Positions 33,861 to 46,085 of a stretch of 50,467 bases of DNA are shown here, piece by piece; position 1 is the stretch's first letter; each line of letters starts with the position of its first letter. The translations under genes were made by a program, and so were the position numbers. This stretch comes from Hirudo medicinalis (taxonomy: Eukaryota > Annelida > Clitellata > Hirudinida > Hirudinidae), in contig MPNW01000368.1 of NCBI GenBank assembly GCA_011800805.1, positions 328,278 through 378,744 on the forward strand, given 5' to 3'. The notes beneath the pieces were generated by a model that did not search any database, was not told the origin of the DNA, and was given only the letters and a program-made list of their open reading frames with translations.

Positions 33861-35980
33861 ATGCCGAACGAAATTAAATTGCAAAACATGACGCTCAAAT
33901 TAATTAAATTATTTTTAATTGCTGTTATGCTCCAACGTTGCCTACCACTTCAGACGGAATCAATTTACAAAAGAATGACGGATGACCGAAGGAGAAATTT
34001 GTGCATTGCAGAAACATCTGGATTTGTGCTTGTAAATGTGATTAGTTATAAAAGATGCCTTCTGATTTGCTCAATGAACTGGTCGGATGGATATTCTTGC
34101 ACCAGGTTTACAAATCTAACATCTACTGACATCTAAATAGATATTATATTATTTATGCAATTGTTATGATATTATATTATTTACCTCGAAGATTTCGAAT
34201 AACAATAAGAATTCTTAAGTTTGTATTTTTCATAGATTTAACTTTAGAAGGATGAATTATTCGTGCGAATTGTACAGCAACTGGGGAACTGACTACAAAG
34301 TAACCAACTCATCTGATGAGTGCGTTTCTTATCTCAACACTGGTTGGCATTCTGCATAATACAAACTGAATTTGTATATCCAGTTTGATTGGACATTTCC
34401 AAACTTTATAACCAAAACAGTCTTAGCAAATAAATCAATTTTTATTAATTATTCGTTATTTTTAACAAGTCAATGTTAGATTTAATTAACAAGTTGAGAT
34501 TAAAGAATGAAGTTCAACTTACTTTTGCAGTTTGCCCACAGAACTTTACGTATTTGCCGAGATATAAAAAGTGTTACAAGTTGGAGGTCGGTAGTTGGAG
34601 TTTCGAGTTGTCAATGAACCGTTGCAATTCCTTGCACCCACTTTCTCATGCTGTTGTTGTCAACGACATCAGCGAGACGTCTGCTCTTATCGACTATTTC
34701 ACATCAACCAATAGTAAGTAAATGCTTTGAATTTTATTATTAAGTAACAGTACAATATTCCTTTACACACCCCCGCAATACTCCTAAGCAGAAACCTAAA
34801 AAATTTTTACCTTGAATTTGTAAGTCTCAATCAATGTTAAGTGATCACCTAGCCTGTTCCTTACGACAGTCAAGCAGGCAGTCACAAATAATAATAGACT
34901 GTCTAAACCTCAGACACTATTCTATGAACTTGCCAGGTATCCTGGTATCGGTTTCATATATTATTCCAAATTCGAAAGCACCTCTGGCTTCGCACTCAAT
35001 TGTTTTCACTCTGGGATATCTGGTTGTTGCAAGGACTCCCAACGTTCTGGAATAGTGATATCCATTCAGTGACATGCAGCACTCGTATGACTGCCCTATC
35101 ACTTTTGCACCCGCACTCAAAGGTTATAGCCGTTGTCCATGTAATCCCCATGCGAGGCAATGACCTCAGAAATTGGTCAGTCGCGAAGACGCCTGACAAA
35201 CTTAGCCCTTCTTTTACGGCAGTTTCAACTCTTCTAAAAAGAAGAGGTCTTCTGCTATCTTAAACTTCGCATTGATCAATAGTTTTACAACCATTTACAT
35301 GAAATTATCATCCGTACATCAGAATTTCATAATTGCATTGTGACTCTGAAAACTCTGTGACTCAGGCAGAGGACAAACTGATTCCGTGATTACAGGATTG
35401 GGATTGTTTCACTTGGAAGACTCAAGGGCTACTTTACTTGAAAAATAAGATTTTTCTGGAATTAGCATTCTTCAAGCATGATGGGAATCCATCCTAAATG
35501 CTTTTAATTACCCCTTTCATCTCTGAGATTTCACACTTTCTTGCTTTGAATAGTTGCTTCTTCGTTTATTGGGATTAAAAACTCAGTTTGTATGATTTGC
35601 AATCTAAACAAACTCAAGTTCACTCCTTCACCAAATAATTAAGTAAAATAGATGAAGATATTTCAAACCATTCTCGTGGCATCGTCTATTTTTGATAATC
35701 ATATTTCACAGCCACAAAATGTAGAATTCCACAAGTGCAACGTTCTATCGACATTTGGACTTCTGGAAGAAGATTGTTTCAAACCAAGAACTCTTCCTTT
35801 GTTTGGGAACTTTTTCCTGGCCAGTTGATACCTTTTGGACCATATATAAATTGGAATGCGGGAGAACCAAACTTCTATGCTAACGACGAAAGCTGTATGG
35901 TTCTTACATATAGTTCAGTCTGGAATGATGAAAAGTGCTCGAAAGGAAAATGTGTTTTGTGCGAAACAGATATTGGGTAG
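33861..35980 (+). CDS. Secreted PAN/apple-like + C-type lectin protein, gene B (about 258-267 aa, 4 exons)
   Basis: Exons: 33861-34105, 34236-34342, 34531-34713, 35712-35980, with the same intron phases as gene A. ATG 33888 gives the better signal peptide (MTLKLIKLFLIAVML) than ATG 33861. The PAN-like module keeps the Cys order (NLC, RCLLIC, YSC, YSCELY, DEC). The lectin domain has CPQNFTYL, KKCYKLEV, SHAVVVND, DIWTSGRRL, FPGQLIPFG, GEPNF and VWNDEKC, ending CVLCET. Both EPN and WND motifs are intact, so this copy is the better candidate for Ca-dependent, mannose-type binding. The third intron is 998 bp, against 209 bp in gene A, and may contain inserted sequence. The exon 2 donor is GTTGGC. 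Confidence 0.85.
34714..35711 (+). other. Expanded third intron of lectin gene B
   Basis: Five times longer than the matching intron of gene A. The middle (about 34830-35260) has more balanced base composition and open frames on both strands. This suggests an old insertion, but no transposon protein or terminal repeat was recognised. Confidence 0.4.
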
Positions 35981-36349
35981 AGGAATAACCAATCAGTGTT
36001 GTTTTGATATTTGGATTTGAAGCGCCATTCGTTGCAGGAAGCACAAACTTAGAATTTGCACTATTAGTATAATTTGTTTTATTGTCCATTTTAAACATTT
36101 AAACAATTCACATTAGTCATGTTATGCGATGATTTCAATCAGTAGTATTTTGTTTTAGTAATAAAAGTAGATGTAGCGATGTTATGAAATCTTTGCATCT
36201 CGTTAAACGTACATACTTAAATTTGTATCAACGATCGAAGCATGTTTAATTTGGTTCAACTTATTCAGTCTGATGGAGATCATCTACTTTCTATTGCATG
36301 ATATTAATGCAGCAAACACTCTGAATAGCGAGAGCTTTTCTTATTTGCG

Positions 36350-36387
36350 GTTATTGTAGTATTCCAAGGTTATTGTAGTATTCCAAG
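36350..36387. repeat. Perfect 19-bp tandem duplication
   Basis: Two copies of GTTATTGTAGTATTCCAAG in direct tandem, in intergenic sequence. Confidence 0.85.
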
Positions 36388-36918
36388 GTTAACGATAAAC
36401 TGATAAAAATAGTTTAGTCATGTTTAGTTTTTAGATCAATGTGTAAAAGACAAATGAAATGCGCTTGTAAATATATAATAACAAAATGAACGCAATTATA
36501 AATAACTAAAATCACTTATAATTAGGATTGTTCAGTACTTTCGGTACCTCAACTTGGCTTCCCAGATCTTGTTTTGAATTAACTCTTAGAATTTTTATAT
36601 GTTTTTTTGTATTAAATAAAACATTATTAAATTATAAAATAATAATTAAAACATAATTAACATAATTAAATTATTCTAAGAACATGCATTCGTTTAATTG
36701 CATTTCATATTTAAAAATATTTTTCACCCAGTAATCGATAATTTTGCCCGCAAAAGGTTCACCATTTAATCACTCATTTGTAAATGGAGATGGAACGAGT
36801 CAACTTAATCCACTTCAAAATATCCTTTGAAATTTTGTGACAACGTACTCCCGGTTTTTTTAAACAATTACTCTGGAAGCTCTTCACCAATCATCCTTTG
36901 AATTGAATTCTTTGCAGA

Positions 36919-37329
36919 CTCTACTGTGTTCCACCGAGCGGAAGTACCTCTTGGCAGTGGCTTCTCTTGTCGCGATGATGAAGTTGACGATGATGGTGAT
37001 GACGAAGACGATGGTGATGATGACTATGACGATGTTGATGACTACGACGAAAGCAGTCTCATCATCGTTGTGAGAAACACGTGTTGGCACTCATTGAANG
37101 CGATGATGAAGTTGACGATGATGGTGATGACGAAGACGATGGTGATGATGACTATGACGATGTTGATGACTACGACGAAAGCAGTCTCATCATCGTTGTG
37201 AGAAACACGTGTTGGCACTCATTGAAAGACAATGAAACATTGCTTGACAAGAGGTTGATGAGGGCTTTTATTGCAACGAATAATTCGACAACAGAACTGA
37301 CGGAAGACAGGAATTTAAATTATACATAG
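36919..37329 (+). CDS. Possible exon of an acidic secreted or membrane protein, broken by an assembly duplication
   Basis: After an acceptor (TTTGCAG) at about 36918 the frame reads FHRAEVPLGSGFSC, then an Asp-rich run, then SSLIIVVRNTCWHSLK, and a Thr/Asn-rich end with a TAG-containing stop near 37329. The N at 37099 and the 127-bp duplicate split it into two frames. Removing one copy plus the N (128 bp) restores a single frame of about 90 codons. The two Cys and the VPLGSGFSC segment faintly recall LAMP-type luminal domains, which is speculative. No partner exon was identified. Confidence 0.3.
36972..37226. repeat. 127-bp perfect duplication flanking a single N (assembly join)
   Basis: 36972-37098 and 37100-37226 are identical by eye and are separated by one N at 37099. 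This is the expected mark of two contigs that overlap by k bases being joined without merging. Confidence 0.9.
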
Positions 37330-40109
37330 CAAAATATTTATAATATCGATTGTTAAATAAGAAATAGAGCTAAAAAAATAACAAGGACTCTGAAGAAGAA
37401 ATTTCACGAGAGAATCATAAATAACATCAATCACGTGAACGAACGAATCAAGCGAATAAAATAATAAACGATAAAATCGTTGATGACGTCACGGAGCTTC
37501 GTAGCGTCGCATTTGTAGATCTTTTAGTTCTAATGTTTTTAATATTGCTAAAAATAATGTTAATAAAATGAAAAAAATAAAAATAAATAATTAATAATAA
37601 TTAATCAATAATGAATAATTAATTAATAATAAAAATTAATTAATAATGCACAATTAAGGAAACTTGAAGGATAAAGCGTTAATAAAAAGACTGTGAGCGG
37701 TTTTAGCGATTATAATATCTCAACTGAATTCAAACTCAGAGTGAAAATATCACAATATTTAGTTTTTTTTTAATGATGAAAGTAGTTGTAATAGCAATTA
37801 CCAATAATCGAGAGTATTCAATTAATAATCATTGCTGAAGTGTTTTCAGTGAGGTATTGAGTGCATCCGTTGATTGATAAGATCAGGTGTAATGACTGAC
37901 AAAGAATGGCAGACCTTGGAGGCCATTTCCAGCGTCATTAGATGCTCTTTGTTCTTCCTTCTTTAGAAAGATGTCTGAACAGGAAGTAATCATCTAGAAT
38001 CTGTTCAATCAATCAAGCAAAACAGTCAGGATGTTGTGATGATATATGATAGAGGAAGATGATGATAATACTGAAACAAATGTTGCTTTTGCTACAGGAA
38101 ACAAGAATCTCTATGGACATCAGAAATAATGATCAAGACTGCCTCTCACAGAATTCATTGCTTTTCTTTTACTTCTGAACGAACTAAAATTGGGAGTTTC
38201 ACGCTATCTGGTCCTCAAACCCGCAAAATGAACTTGTGAGAACTCGTAAATTTGTGAACAAAAGTTAAAAAAATAATTATCTAACTTTTTTAACGACTTT
38301 AAATTTTCAAAATTTCTATGCACTCTACATCTTTACATTGACTGATTCCAATTTGCGTTAGTGGTCACTTGTGATCCTCTTTTTGGTTGAAATAAATATA
38401 TAAATAAATAAAAATATTTTATTTAAAATTTCTTTTCTTTTTGTGAATGAAAAACAAAACGAAACATTATAATTAGTGAGGCAAAAGATAAGATATTTTT
38501 ATCTGGCAAGGATGTCAAAAGTGTTTCTTATAAACAACTTTAATAAGGCAACAAATTTGCAAACAAACAAATGTTTTAATCATTTCGATGATTTATTCAT
38601 AAACTTCAAAAAAAGAATGAAAATCATGAAAACATCATCAAAACTCATTCATCATTGATTGTCCTTAAATTTCGAGAGATTTCACATTTATTTGCATATT
38701 TATTTATGAGAACACAAAAGAAAGTAAAATAAAAAACAAACAAATGAAATAAAAAAAAAAAATAAATCACAAACCAATGAAATACAATTGGACCACAGAG
38801 GGAGCCCTCTTTTGCCTGAGGTTGCCTCAGTTGAGAAAGACCGGTTGAAACCTGACGTCGCATCTTTTTGATTGAACAGTCATCAATCCGTCAATCCATG
38901 TCACACATGTCACACATGACATGTGTGGTGATGGAAGATAATTACATTAATGTATTTAGGATGGCTACATTTGAGTCACTTATAATTGGTATTACGTAAA
39001 TTTAATGTGATTGAAATCAGAAAAATTAGGTCTTGATATTTATTCCTATCCGAGTTAGCAGAAAAAAATGGTTTAAAATTGATTGGATGAATATCTATGA
39101 AAATGCAATAATTTATTACTGGTGGTACGTTTACTGGTGGTAATTAATTATTAACTTCAGTTAAAACGTTTTAATTTTTCGACCAAATCATGCGAAACAA
39201 TAAAGCTAAGATTATGCAAAACAGATTCACATGAAATCTTCACCACGAATTCATTGCCTGGGGCGTGAATTTTAAAGAGGTAATTACAATATTTAATCAT
39301 CAGTGGCAGATTACCGTGCCATTTAAATTTCCTACTTCTAAAAATAAAAACTGTGTCATGGCGGTTGTTGAAGCTGCTAATCTATCGTTAACTGATGAAC
39401 AAAGTGAAGACTTTAAAATCAATCAAAATTAAAGCCTCTACCGGTGTTTCACCGAAAAAGGTGTTCTTCCGGGTGGTGCAACCATTTTATTGTTCTTTGC
39501 AGATCGTTTATTAAGCTAAAAAACAACAACAACAACAACAAAAAACGGAAAACGAAATATTGATTAAATTCCGAATCTCACATTTTGACTAAATAATCGA
39601 TCATTAATTTAAATTAATTATACAAATTATAATTAAAAGATGCAAGATAGTATGCATATTTTAAAAACTCATACATGTAGCGTGTCCTGCTGCCCTCCCA
39701 ATGGAGTCCTGATTTTCAATGATCTCCTGTTTTTCAAAATCTTCCCGAGAAAGGAGAAAGCAAGAATGCGGTGACCAATTGAAAAATGTAAACGTTTTAA
39801 ACTGAATTTGACGAAGAAAATGAAAATATATTCAATTGAATGTAACAACTGTAACTATTTGTTATTGCTATCATTATATAATAATTTAAATATTTATACT
39901 AATATTTTAATGTTATTTATTAGTATTCATTTATTTTAAGTTGTTATTGTTGTTGATTATTATTATATTATTGTTTTTATTGTTATTATAATCATTATTT
40001 AACAAATTCAAACCTCTTCACGATCGTTAAAAGTGAACTTAAATGTTCGGACCGGTTGAGAGAAGTTGGATGTGTTTCTCATTACATTGAATATTCTAGG
40101 ACCACATGT

Positions 40110-40330
40110 CGGCATAATATTAAACATAATAATAATAATAAAGATAACATAATAATAATGTTAGTAGATATTATTATATTATAAATATATTAATATATAT
40201 TATTATCTTATATTTATATTAATTATAATAATTTTATTAAATATAAAATAATATTAAATAAATAAATTAATTAATTTATATTATTATTATTACAATCACT
40301 AAGTTATTATTATTTATTTATTACCTATTC
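40110..40330. repeat. AT-only low-complexity tract
   Basis: Consists almost entirely of TAA, ATT and TATA units with hardly a G or C. Confidence 0.85.
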
Positions 40331-40699
40331 ATCAACGAATTTTATTATCCACTAATTGTAATTAATTCACATTGAATTGCCAGATATTTATTACAGTAAT
40401 AAAGTCAATAAACCCCTAAATTAATGGAACATTCATCTCAAACTCTTCATGAATTCAAAGATAATCAATACAAGAATGTCACGTTTTGTACTCTTAATGT
40501 TTAAAGTCTTCCACTTCCAGCTCCTCATTCTTCCACTCCACTGGGACTCCAAAATGTTTGCACCAAAACTTCGAAGAATTGTTTTTTCAGTCACCAATCG
40601 CTTCAAGACTTTTTGTTGAAATGTTTTTAACAACGAAGTTTATCAAACCATTAAGTTCGTTGACACCGTGGCACTCGTTTGACTAATTGTAGCAATTAC

Positions 40700-40790
40700 C
40701 TCCTCCGCCATCATCGTCGTCTTCGTCATCGTCGTCTCCATCGTCGACGTCGTCATTATTATTGTCATCAATATCAATATCACTCACAAC
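40700..40790 (-). other. Asp-rich minus-strand segment, possible exon
   Basis: On the minus strand this reads DIDIDDNNNDDVDDGDDDDE and ends in a GGAG|GTAATT donor. A second short frame about 110 bp further on (about 40512-40590, reading WCKHFGVPVEWKNEELE to a stop) follows an AG. Together they could be the last exons of an acidic protein. Alternatively the segment is a (GAT)n-type microsatellite and the second frame is chance. Confidence 0.2.
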
Positions 40791-42264
40791 CTATCCTCAT
40801 AATCACAATCAATTATCTAAAAGTAATCTAAAATTGCTGGTGAAACATTTAAATGAATAATCAAATAAAAAACCTTTAAAACACAAATTAAAGTTAATTC
40901 GCATAAATTATAAATGCTACAAAATAGTTAACTGTTCGTTTGGTTGATTGATTTTAAATGAATTTCCAACTAATAAGAGTTCAATTAAAGTGAGATCAAT
41001 CGTAATTATAAGCCTCATTGATGATAAGTAATAAATAATATTATTAATTATTAAATTTTCACCAAATCTCAAACAATTCCGTTGAGAAAAAAAGGATACT
41101 TTGGCAACAGTTTTGAGAAGGCAAATATTTTCTTGAGACGTAGTTCCTTTTTTTTCTTTTTTTGCTTCAAACTTCATTTTCGATTTGAAATTCAATTTCT
41201 CAAAACTTGAATCGGTTTTCAATCTCATTCCCCTTCACTTCGAATAAATCATTTCCGTTATCTGAATCATGTCTGAAGATAATTTAACACGCCTTGAATT
41301 TTTTTTTTTAATTCTTGGTGTGAAATTTGGAAAAAAAATTAATCAAACTTGAAATTGAGAAGAAGAAAAAATAACCGTGGGAAAACCAATCTTTGTAAAA
41401 ATTTAGAAAAACAATGGAGGTTTGAAACGGAGCAAAAATTTCCAATTAACTAAATCTTGGGAACAAACTTTTCATGGAAAAAACCAAACAGGAAACCCAC
41501 GTTGAAACTCAAATCACGATGAGAGTCCACATCTCCGATTGATCCAAATTTTTCCATCGCTCCCATTACCTCCTTATTCGAGGACATTTTTGAAGCCATG
41601 ATTCAACAGAAGTTGATCGAGTAATTTTAGAATTTTATTTAATTAATTCAATTTGCAGATCACGGACGCAAACGACCATTTTTTATTGCCATGGCGACGC
41701 TGTGTTTATTGTTTTTTATTTTTTATGTTTTGCTTTTCAAAACTCCACGTCGTTTGCTGGGAGTAATTGAATCCAGATTTGTTGGTTAAAAATTGATAAG
41801 CAATCCATTTCTCGTACCTGGTTCTAAGCGACAGGTCAGGTTATAAAATGGAACTCGCAGCCCTTCAAATCTGTGCATCACATCTCAGCAGTGGTGAGTT
41901 GAAACCTCTTCTGAAGTTTTTCAAACTTTTCTGAATGATTTAGCTATTTACCTTGCAATTTATTTATTTAGATGTTGCATATTGGTGTGCAGGTGCCAAT
42001 CTGGGTGTAATGCATAGGTTTATTCTCTGAATCATATTGATTCAGAATTGATTCAATCAATGTGGTGCAAATTTTGGTGTTTTACTGGTAAAATCGTCAT
42101 TTAATTTATTCCTGAGTTCAAAGGTCAGTTAAGTTTTAAAATTAACGATGCATCGTTAAGTCGTTGGAGGTGGTTTATTAATGACTGTCAACAATTTGTC
42201 ACGGACCTCTGAGAACTTCATGAGTTATTTCCCTGATGATTCACCTTCGCATTTCAACCTACAG

Positions 42265-42272
42265 TATAAAAA
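42265..42272 (+). promoter_or_regulatory. TATA box of the acidic secreted protein gene
   Basis: TATAAAAA lies 130 bp upstream of ATG 42395. This would place transcription start near 42295 and give a 5' UTR of about 100 bp. Confidence 0.6.
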
Positions 42273-42394
42273 GGGGACAAGCGCTAAGAGAATTTAAGTT
42301 AAAACAGGAAAACGCAGAAATTATTCCGTTATGATTAAATTTTAAATGCAATTATTTTTTAACTGTGACTACTTTTGACAGTTTTTCACTCAAG

Positions 42395-44037
42395 ATGAAG
42401 CAATTCCTTCTGCTGTTGTTCGTTTGCCTGGTTGCAGTCTCTGGTGAGAAATATCGTTTCGCAGCTTCCTTGTGTTTTAAAAGATTTAACGAATTCTGTA
42501 GGTGATTGAAAGGTTGAAAGGTTTAGCAAAATGATAAATATTGCAAGACAACTAGATTTATTATCAGTGAATCATTTGCGACGTGTCTAAAGTGTATTTT
42601 AACGATATTTTGTACTAAATTATTTTCAAAGCGTAACAGCTTACGAAGTTAATGTTTATTGTTAACTTAATATTAATTCAGTCATTGGGGCTTCTCCTGT
42701 GCCAGAGAAAAAGGAATGTGATTCTGAGGGTTGCGATGATTCCCAAAGCAAAGATTCAAATGACAAAACAGACAGCCATGATGATGATGATGATGATGAC
42801 GTGAAGAAAGGATTAGATGTAGTTTTAGAAGAAGGCGAGAAGAACGACAAAGATGAGGATAGTGAAGATGATAGTGAAGACAAGAAAGAGAAAAGTTCAG
42901 ATAAGGAAGACGAGGAGAAGGAATCTCTTGACGACAAATCTGAAGTTAATGACGACCAAAGTGAGGAGAAAGATAAAACCACTGACGATGACTCTAAAGA
43001 AGATGGAGACAGTTCCACCAAAGATGATGATGATAATGATGATGATGCTTATAAAGTAGGCAAAGTTGAAACTGAAAAGAGAAATTACGCAACTGTCCCG
43101 AGACTCTATGAACCCAACTTTCCATCTGAGGCTTTAACACCAGCACTTCTCACTGAAAAAGATTTGGACTCAGAAAGTGATAAATCGACATCCGATAAGA
43201 AAGTGCAGGAAACTGTAACTGATAAGGAAGTTTCTGAAAAGGAAAACCCAGCCACTGAATCACAGGAAGTCCACGAGGATTCAAAGAATGAAGAAAATAA
43301 AAATACAGACGGGGAGACCACTGAAGGAACTTACCACAGCGAGAAAGAAGTGAGGGAAGTTGATGAAGCTGCAACAGACGCTAACGAGCACAACACTGAT
43401 GCTCCGGCCAAAACGTTTCAAGGAAACGAAAATGATGCAGTTGACAGCAGCACCAAGTCAACTGAAGGCGGAAACTCTGAGGAAACTGTTTCTGATACTC
43501 TTGAGAAAAATAAAGAAGATGTCGAGGATGAGTTAAGTGAATCTTCAGTGTCTGAAGTGCCTTCCATAAAAACCAATAACCCAAATTCTGTCGACCCAAA
43601 CAAAGAATCTCAAGAACGCAAACACGAAAATCCCACAGACTCTTCCGACGATCACAAACACGATCAAGTCTCGACTGAAGCCCCTGAAAACGCCAAAGAC
43701 AAAGTTGAATCCACCACTGAATACGAGAAAGAGGACACAACCGGTGAGAAGTGCATTTATTAACCTCCGTTAAATAAATAATTAAACTTTGTTACACAAG
43801 TTCAGGTTTGAAGTGAGTTAGTAAATGGATTGTTAACACAAAGGTTGACATCTTTCAGAAGCAGATACAGAAACCAGAGTAGATTTGAAGGAAGAAGCTG
43901 AAAAAGATCCAGAAACACACGATGTGTCTGAAGATGCGACGTCACCAAAAAGTCCAGTGGAAGTTGAAGATCCTCAAGGAACTGAAGGCAATGATGCTGA
44001 GGAACCCTCTGAAAACCAAGCAAACTTCGATGCTTAA
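42395..44037 (+). CDS. Secreted, extremely acidic low-complexity protein (429 aa, 3 exons)
   Basis: Exons: 42395-42443, 42682-43743, 43859-44037. All introns are phase 1 and the donors are GTGAGA. Exon 1 is a clean signal peptide (MKQFLLLLFVCLVAVSG). The mature chain is dominated by Asp, Glu, Ser, Lys and Thr, with Asp runs of up to seven and no predicted folded domain. Cysteines are confined to the start (ECDSEGC). One less acidic island, YATVPRLYEPNFPSEALTPA, interrupts it. Such composition suits a calcium-binding, intrinsically disordered extracellular matrix or biomineralisation protein. That is inferred from composition, not homology. A TATA box precedes it. The minus-strand open frames here are shadows. 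I do not recognise the family. Confidence 0.8.
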
Positions 44038-45193
44038 AGGTAGCTTTAAACTATTAAAGTTAACTTTTTGTCGCTAATACGATATTAGCTTGTATTATAA
44101 TTAAGTATTGTGTTGTCGTCAGACCTGTATATTAAGTTATAACCACGCAAGTCATCACACATCGTTAGTATGAAGGTCATGATGAGGTCATGTTCATTTC
44201 TAATTAGCATAACAATTTTCAACCAATTATCCATCACATTACATCACACAATTTTAATTACATTCAACTGGAAGTTGTTTTCGAAATGCAAATTTTTAGA
44301 TGGGAAACGAAATATGCCATGATTGAGAAGTAAGAAGCACTTGAGGAGGCTGAAAAGAATTATTTTGATAACTGACGATTTTGTTTAATTTTGCCGTCTC
44401 GAAATTCTCGTCTGAAGAAATTGCAGAATAAAATATTTGATTCGTAATAAAACCTTCTAAGCCCTCAAGTGTCCAATTTACAACTTTTTGAGAAGATTCA
44501 CCATTTTTCTCTGCATCCATAAAAACATGAATTTTACGGAATAAAACGTAATTGAAGATTTAATAAACCATTTGAAATGAAAATTAAGTATACAAATAAT
44601 TCTGAGATGTTCTGACGAGCAATTTTGAAACAACACATACGACAAGTTATTGATGAATTGCGAAGATTCTACTCTGAACACGTGCAATTGTAAATTTTCC
44701 AAAGCAAGCAACCTCACGAATAAAAAAATTAAATTAAAGTAGTTATTAAATTATATATATTAAATTAATAATATGTCATCATATTAAATGCTCAACCACA
44801 TCACTTGTTCTGCTTTGAAACCGCAGCCTCCTCTCGGTAATAATGCAATCACATTGCGGTTAAGTTATGTTAATTGAGTAGAATTAAGTCAAGGAAACTA
44901 ATGGAAAAAGGAGAGCAATATAATATCTATAATTGCTTTTGAGTATTATTGTTATTAAGACCACAGCAAAACAAACGAATCAGCCAACGCAAAAGTTAAA
45001 AACAAGGAATTAAGTCGTTATTAGACACAAAATTATCTCTCCATAAAACTTAAACACAATTCAATGGCTTTAAATTAGCGACCATCTTTGGGCTGACAAA
45101 GGATTTTCATAGCCTAACCAAATTACAGCCAATATCCCTGGAATTAATGTATTTTGATCGGTGAACATTTAAATTGTTCAAAGCATATTTCTC
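44038..45193. other. Intergenic, AT-rich
   Basis: Holds the 3' UTR of the acidic-protein gene and no other supportable feature. The minus-strand frames at 44296-44717 have no recognisable features. Confidence 0.45.
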
Positions 45194-45634
45194 ATGTTTC
45201 AAAGTCTGACAGCTAAAAATATTGATATTCTTGCAAGAATTAGACCATTTATTAGCACTAAAATAGCACTTCTACTGTACTTTTCTCTTATTTACCCCTA
45301 CCTAACTACAGTTACCCTCTTAATTTTCTACTTAATACACATGAATATGGTACTTCATTTTCGAAATCTACTTTCAAGCTCTTTTCCATTCAATGTTACG
45401 GTCCAAGATTATATTCTTCAATTCCCTCACCAATGCAAAATTAAATACAATCCTGCCCCTTCAATATTCTGTAAGTATTATTTAAAAAAATCTTGTAAAT
45501 TAAAATATTGCAAGGTATTCTTTAATATGTTCATTTGTTTTTGTTTCCTTACATTGGATGTGCCTACCTGTATTTTTTTGAATGAGTATCAGTCTGATAG
45601 CGGAAGCGTGTGCTTCCTTAAGGATGACCCTTGA
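45194..45634 (+). mobile_element. Decayed non-LTR retrotransposon reverse-transcriptase fragment
   Basis: The 146-codon frame opens with LARIRPFISTKIALLLYFSL then IYPYLTTV. This matches the C-terminal part of LINE reverse transcriptases, where a basic/aromatic segment is followed by LYxSLIxPxL. Downstream the frame loses resemblance and is Phe/Cys/Lys-rich. No endonuclease, catalytic YADD or 3' tail is seen, so it is a relic. The clade (CR1-, Jockey- or L2-like) cannot be set. Confidence 0.55.
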
Positions 45635-45889
45635 GTTATTCTAATTTAGTTTTTTTTTATGGCTTTTATGTTTGCGTTTAAGGTATTTTATTGAATAAAA
45701 TTTCCCTAAATTCTGAAAAATAAAATAAATAAAGCAAACTATTTTTTATAATGAAAAATTAAGTCACTTTTGGGAATCGATAAAATGTTGTGCACAAGCC
45801 TCCGCATTAATTATTGCGTAGTTTGCTTTTGGCAACATACTTCAAGGGTATTACATTGAGATTGCTATAAGGTTGAGCCAAAGCATTGG

Positions 45890-46085
45890 CCTAATTGGCT
45901 ATCATGAGTCTGAGTTAGCCACCTATTTCTAGATTCGCTAGGATCATCAGTGTAAACTAATTTCTGGTAAAGGGGGTTGTCTCTGCTAGTCCCATCTCCC
46001 CCCTGCATGTCGAATCGATATTGTGGCACTGCCAGGAATGGCATTTGAATCTGAGCAGCTAATCCTACCGCTACGTTACAATACT
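45890..46085. repeat. tRNA-like SINE relic
   Basis: A GC-richer island with GGCATTTGAATCTGAGCAGC, a degraded B-box-like stretch, followed by CTAATCCTACCGCTACG. This recalls the 3' part of tRNA-derived SINEs and the island in VEPH1 intron 9. No A box or defined ends were found. Confidence 0.35.

Larger units (their letters stand above)
37330..42264. other. Long intergenic region, AT-rich, no convincing gene
   Basis: Nearly 5 kb without an exon chain. It includes an (AAC)n run near 39523-39542 and almost pure A/T trinucleotide and degenerate repeats at about 40110-40330. Minus-strand open frames near 38.7, 40.5 and 41.0 kb lack recognisable domains. A short palindrome based on ACATGTG/CACATGT lies at about 38898-38930. 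Confidence 0.5.

Noticed and set aside
41848..41893. Short ATG-initiated segment ending in a GTGAGT donor
   Set aside because: Sixteen codons with no matching downstream exon. The acidic gene has its own TATA box and signal-peptide ATG, so an upstream first exon is not needed.
42662..43740. Ser/Phe-rich and Leu-rich minus-strand frames opposite the acidic gene
   Set aside because: Shadow translation of GAT/GAA-rich codons; the plus strand has a signal peptide, TATA box and clean splice sites.
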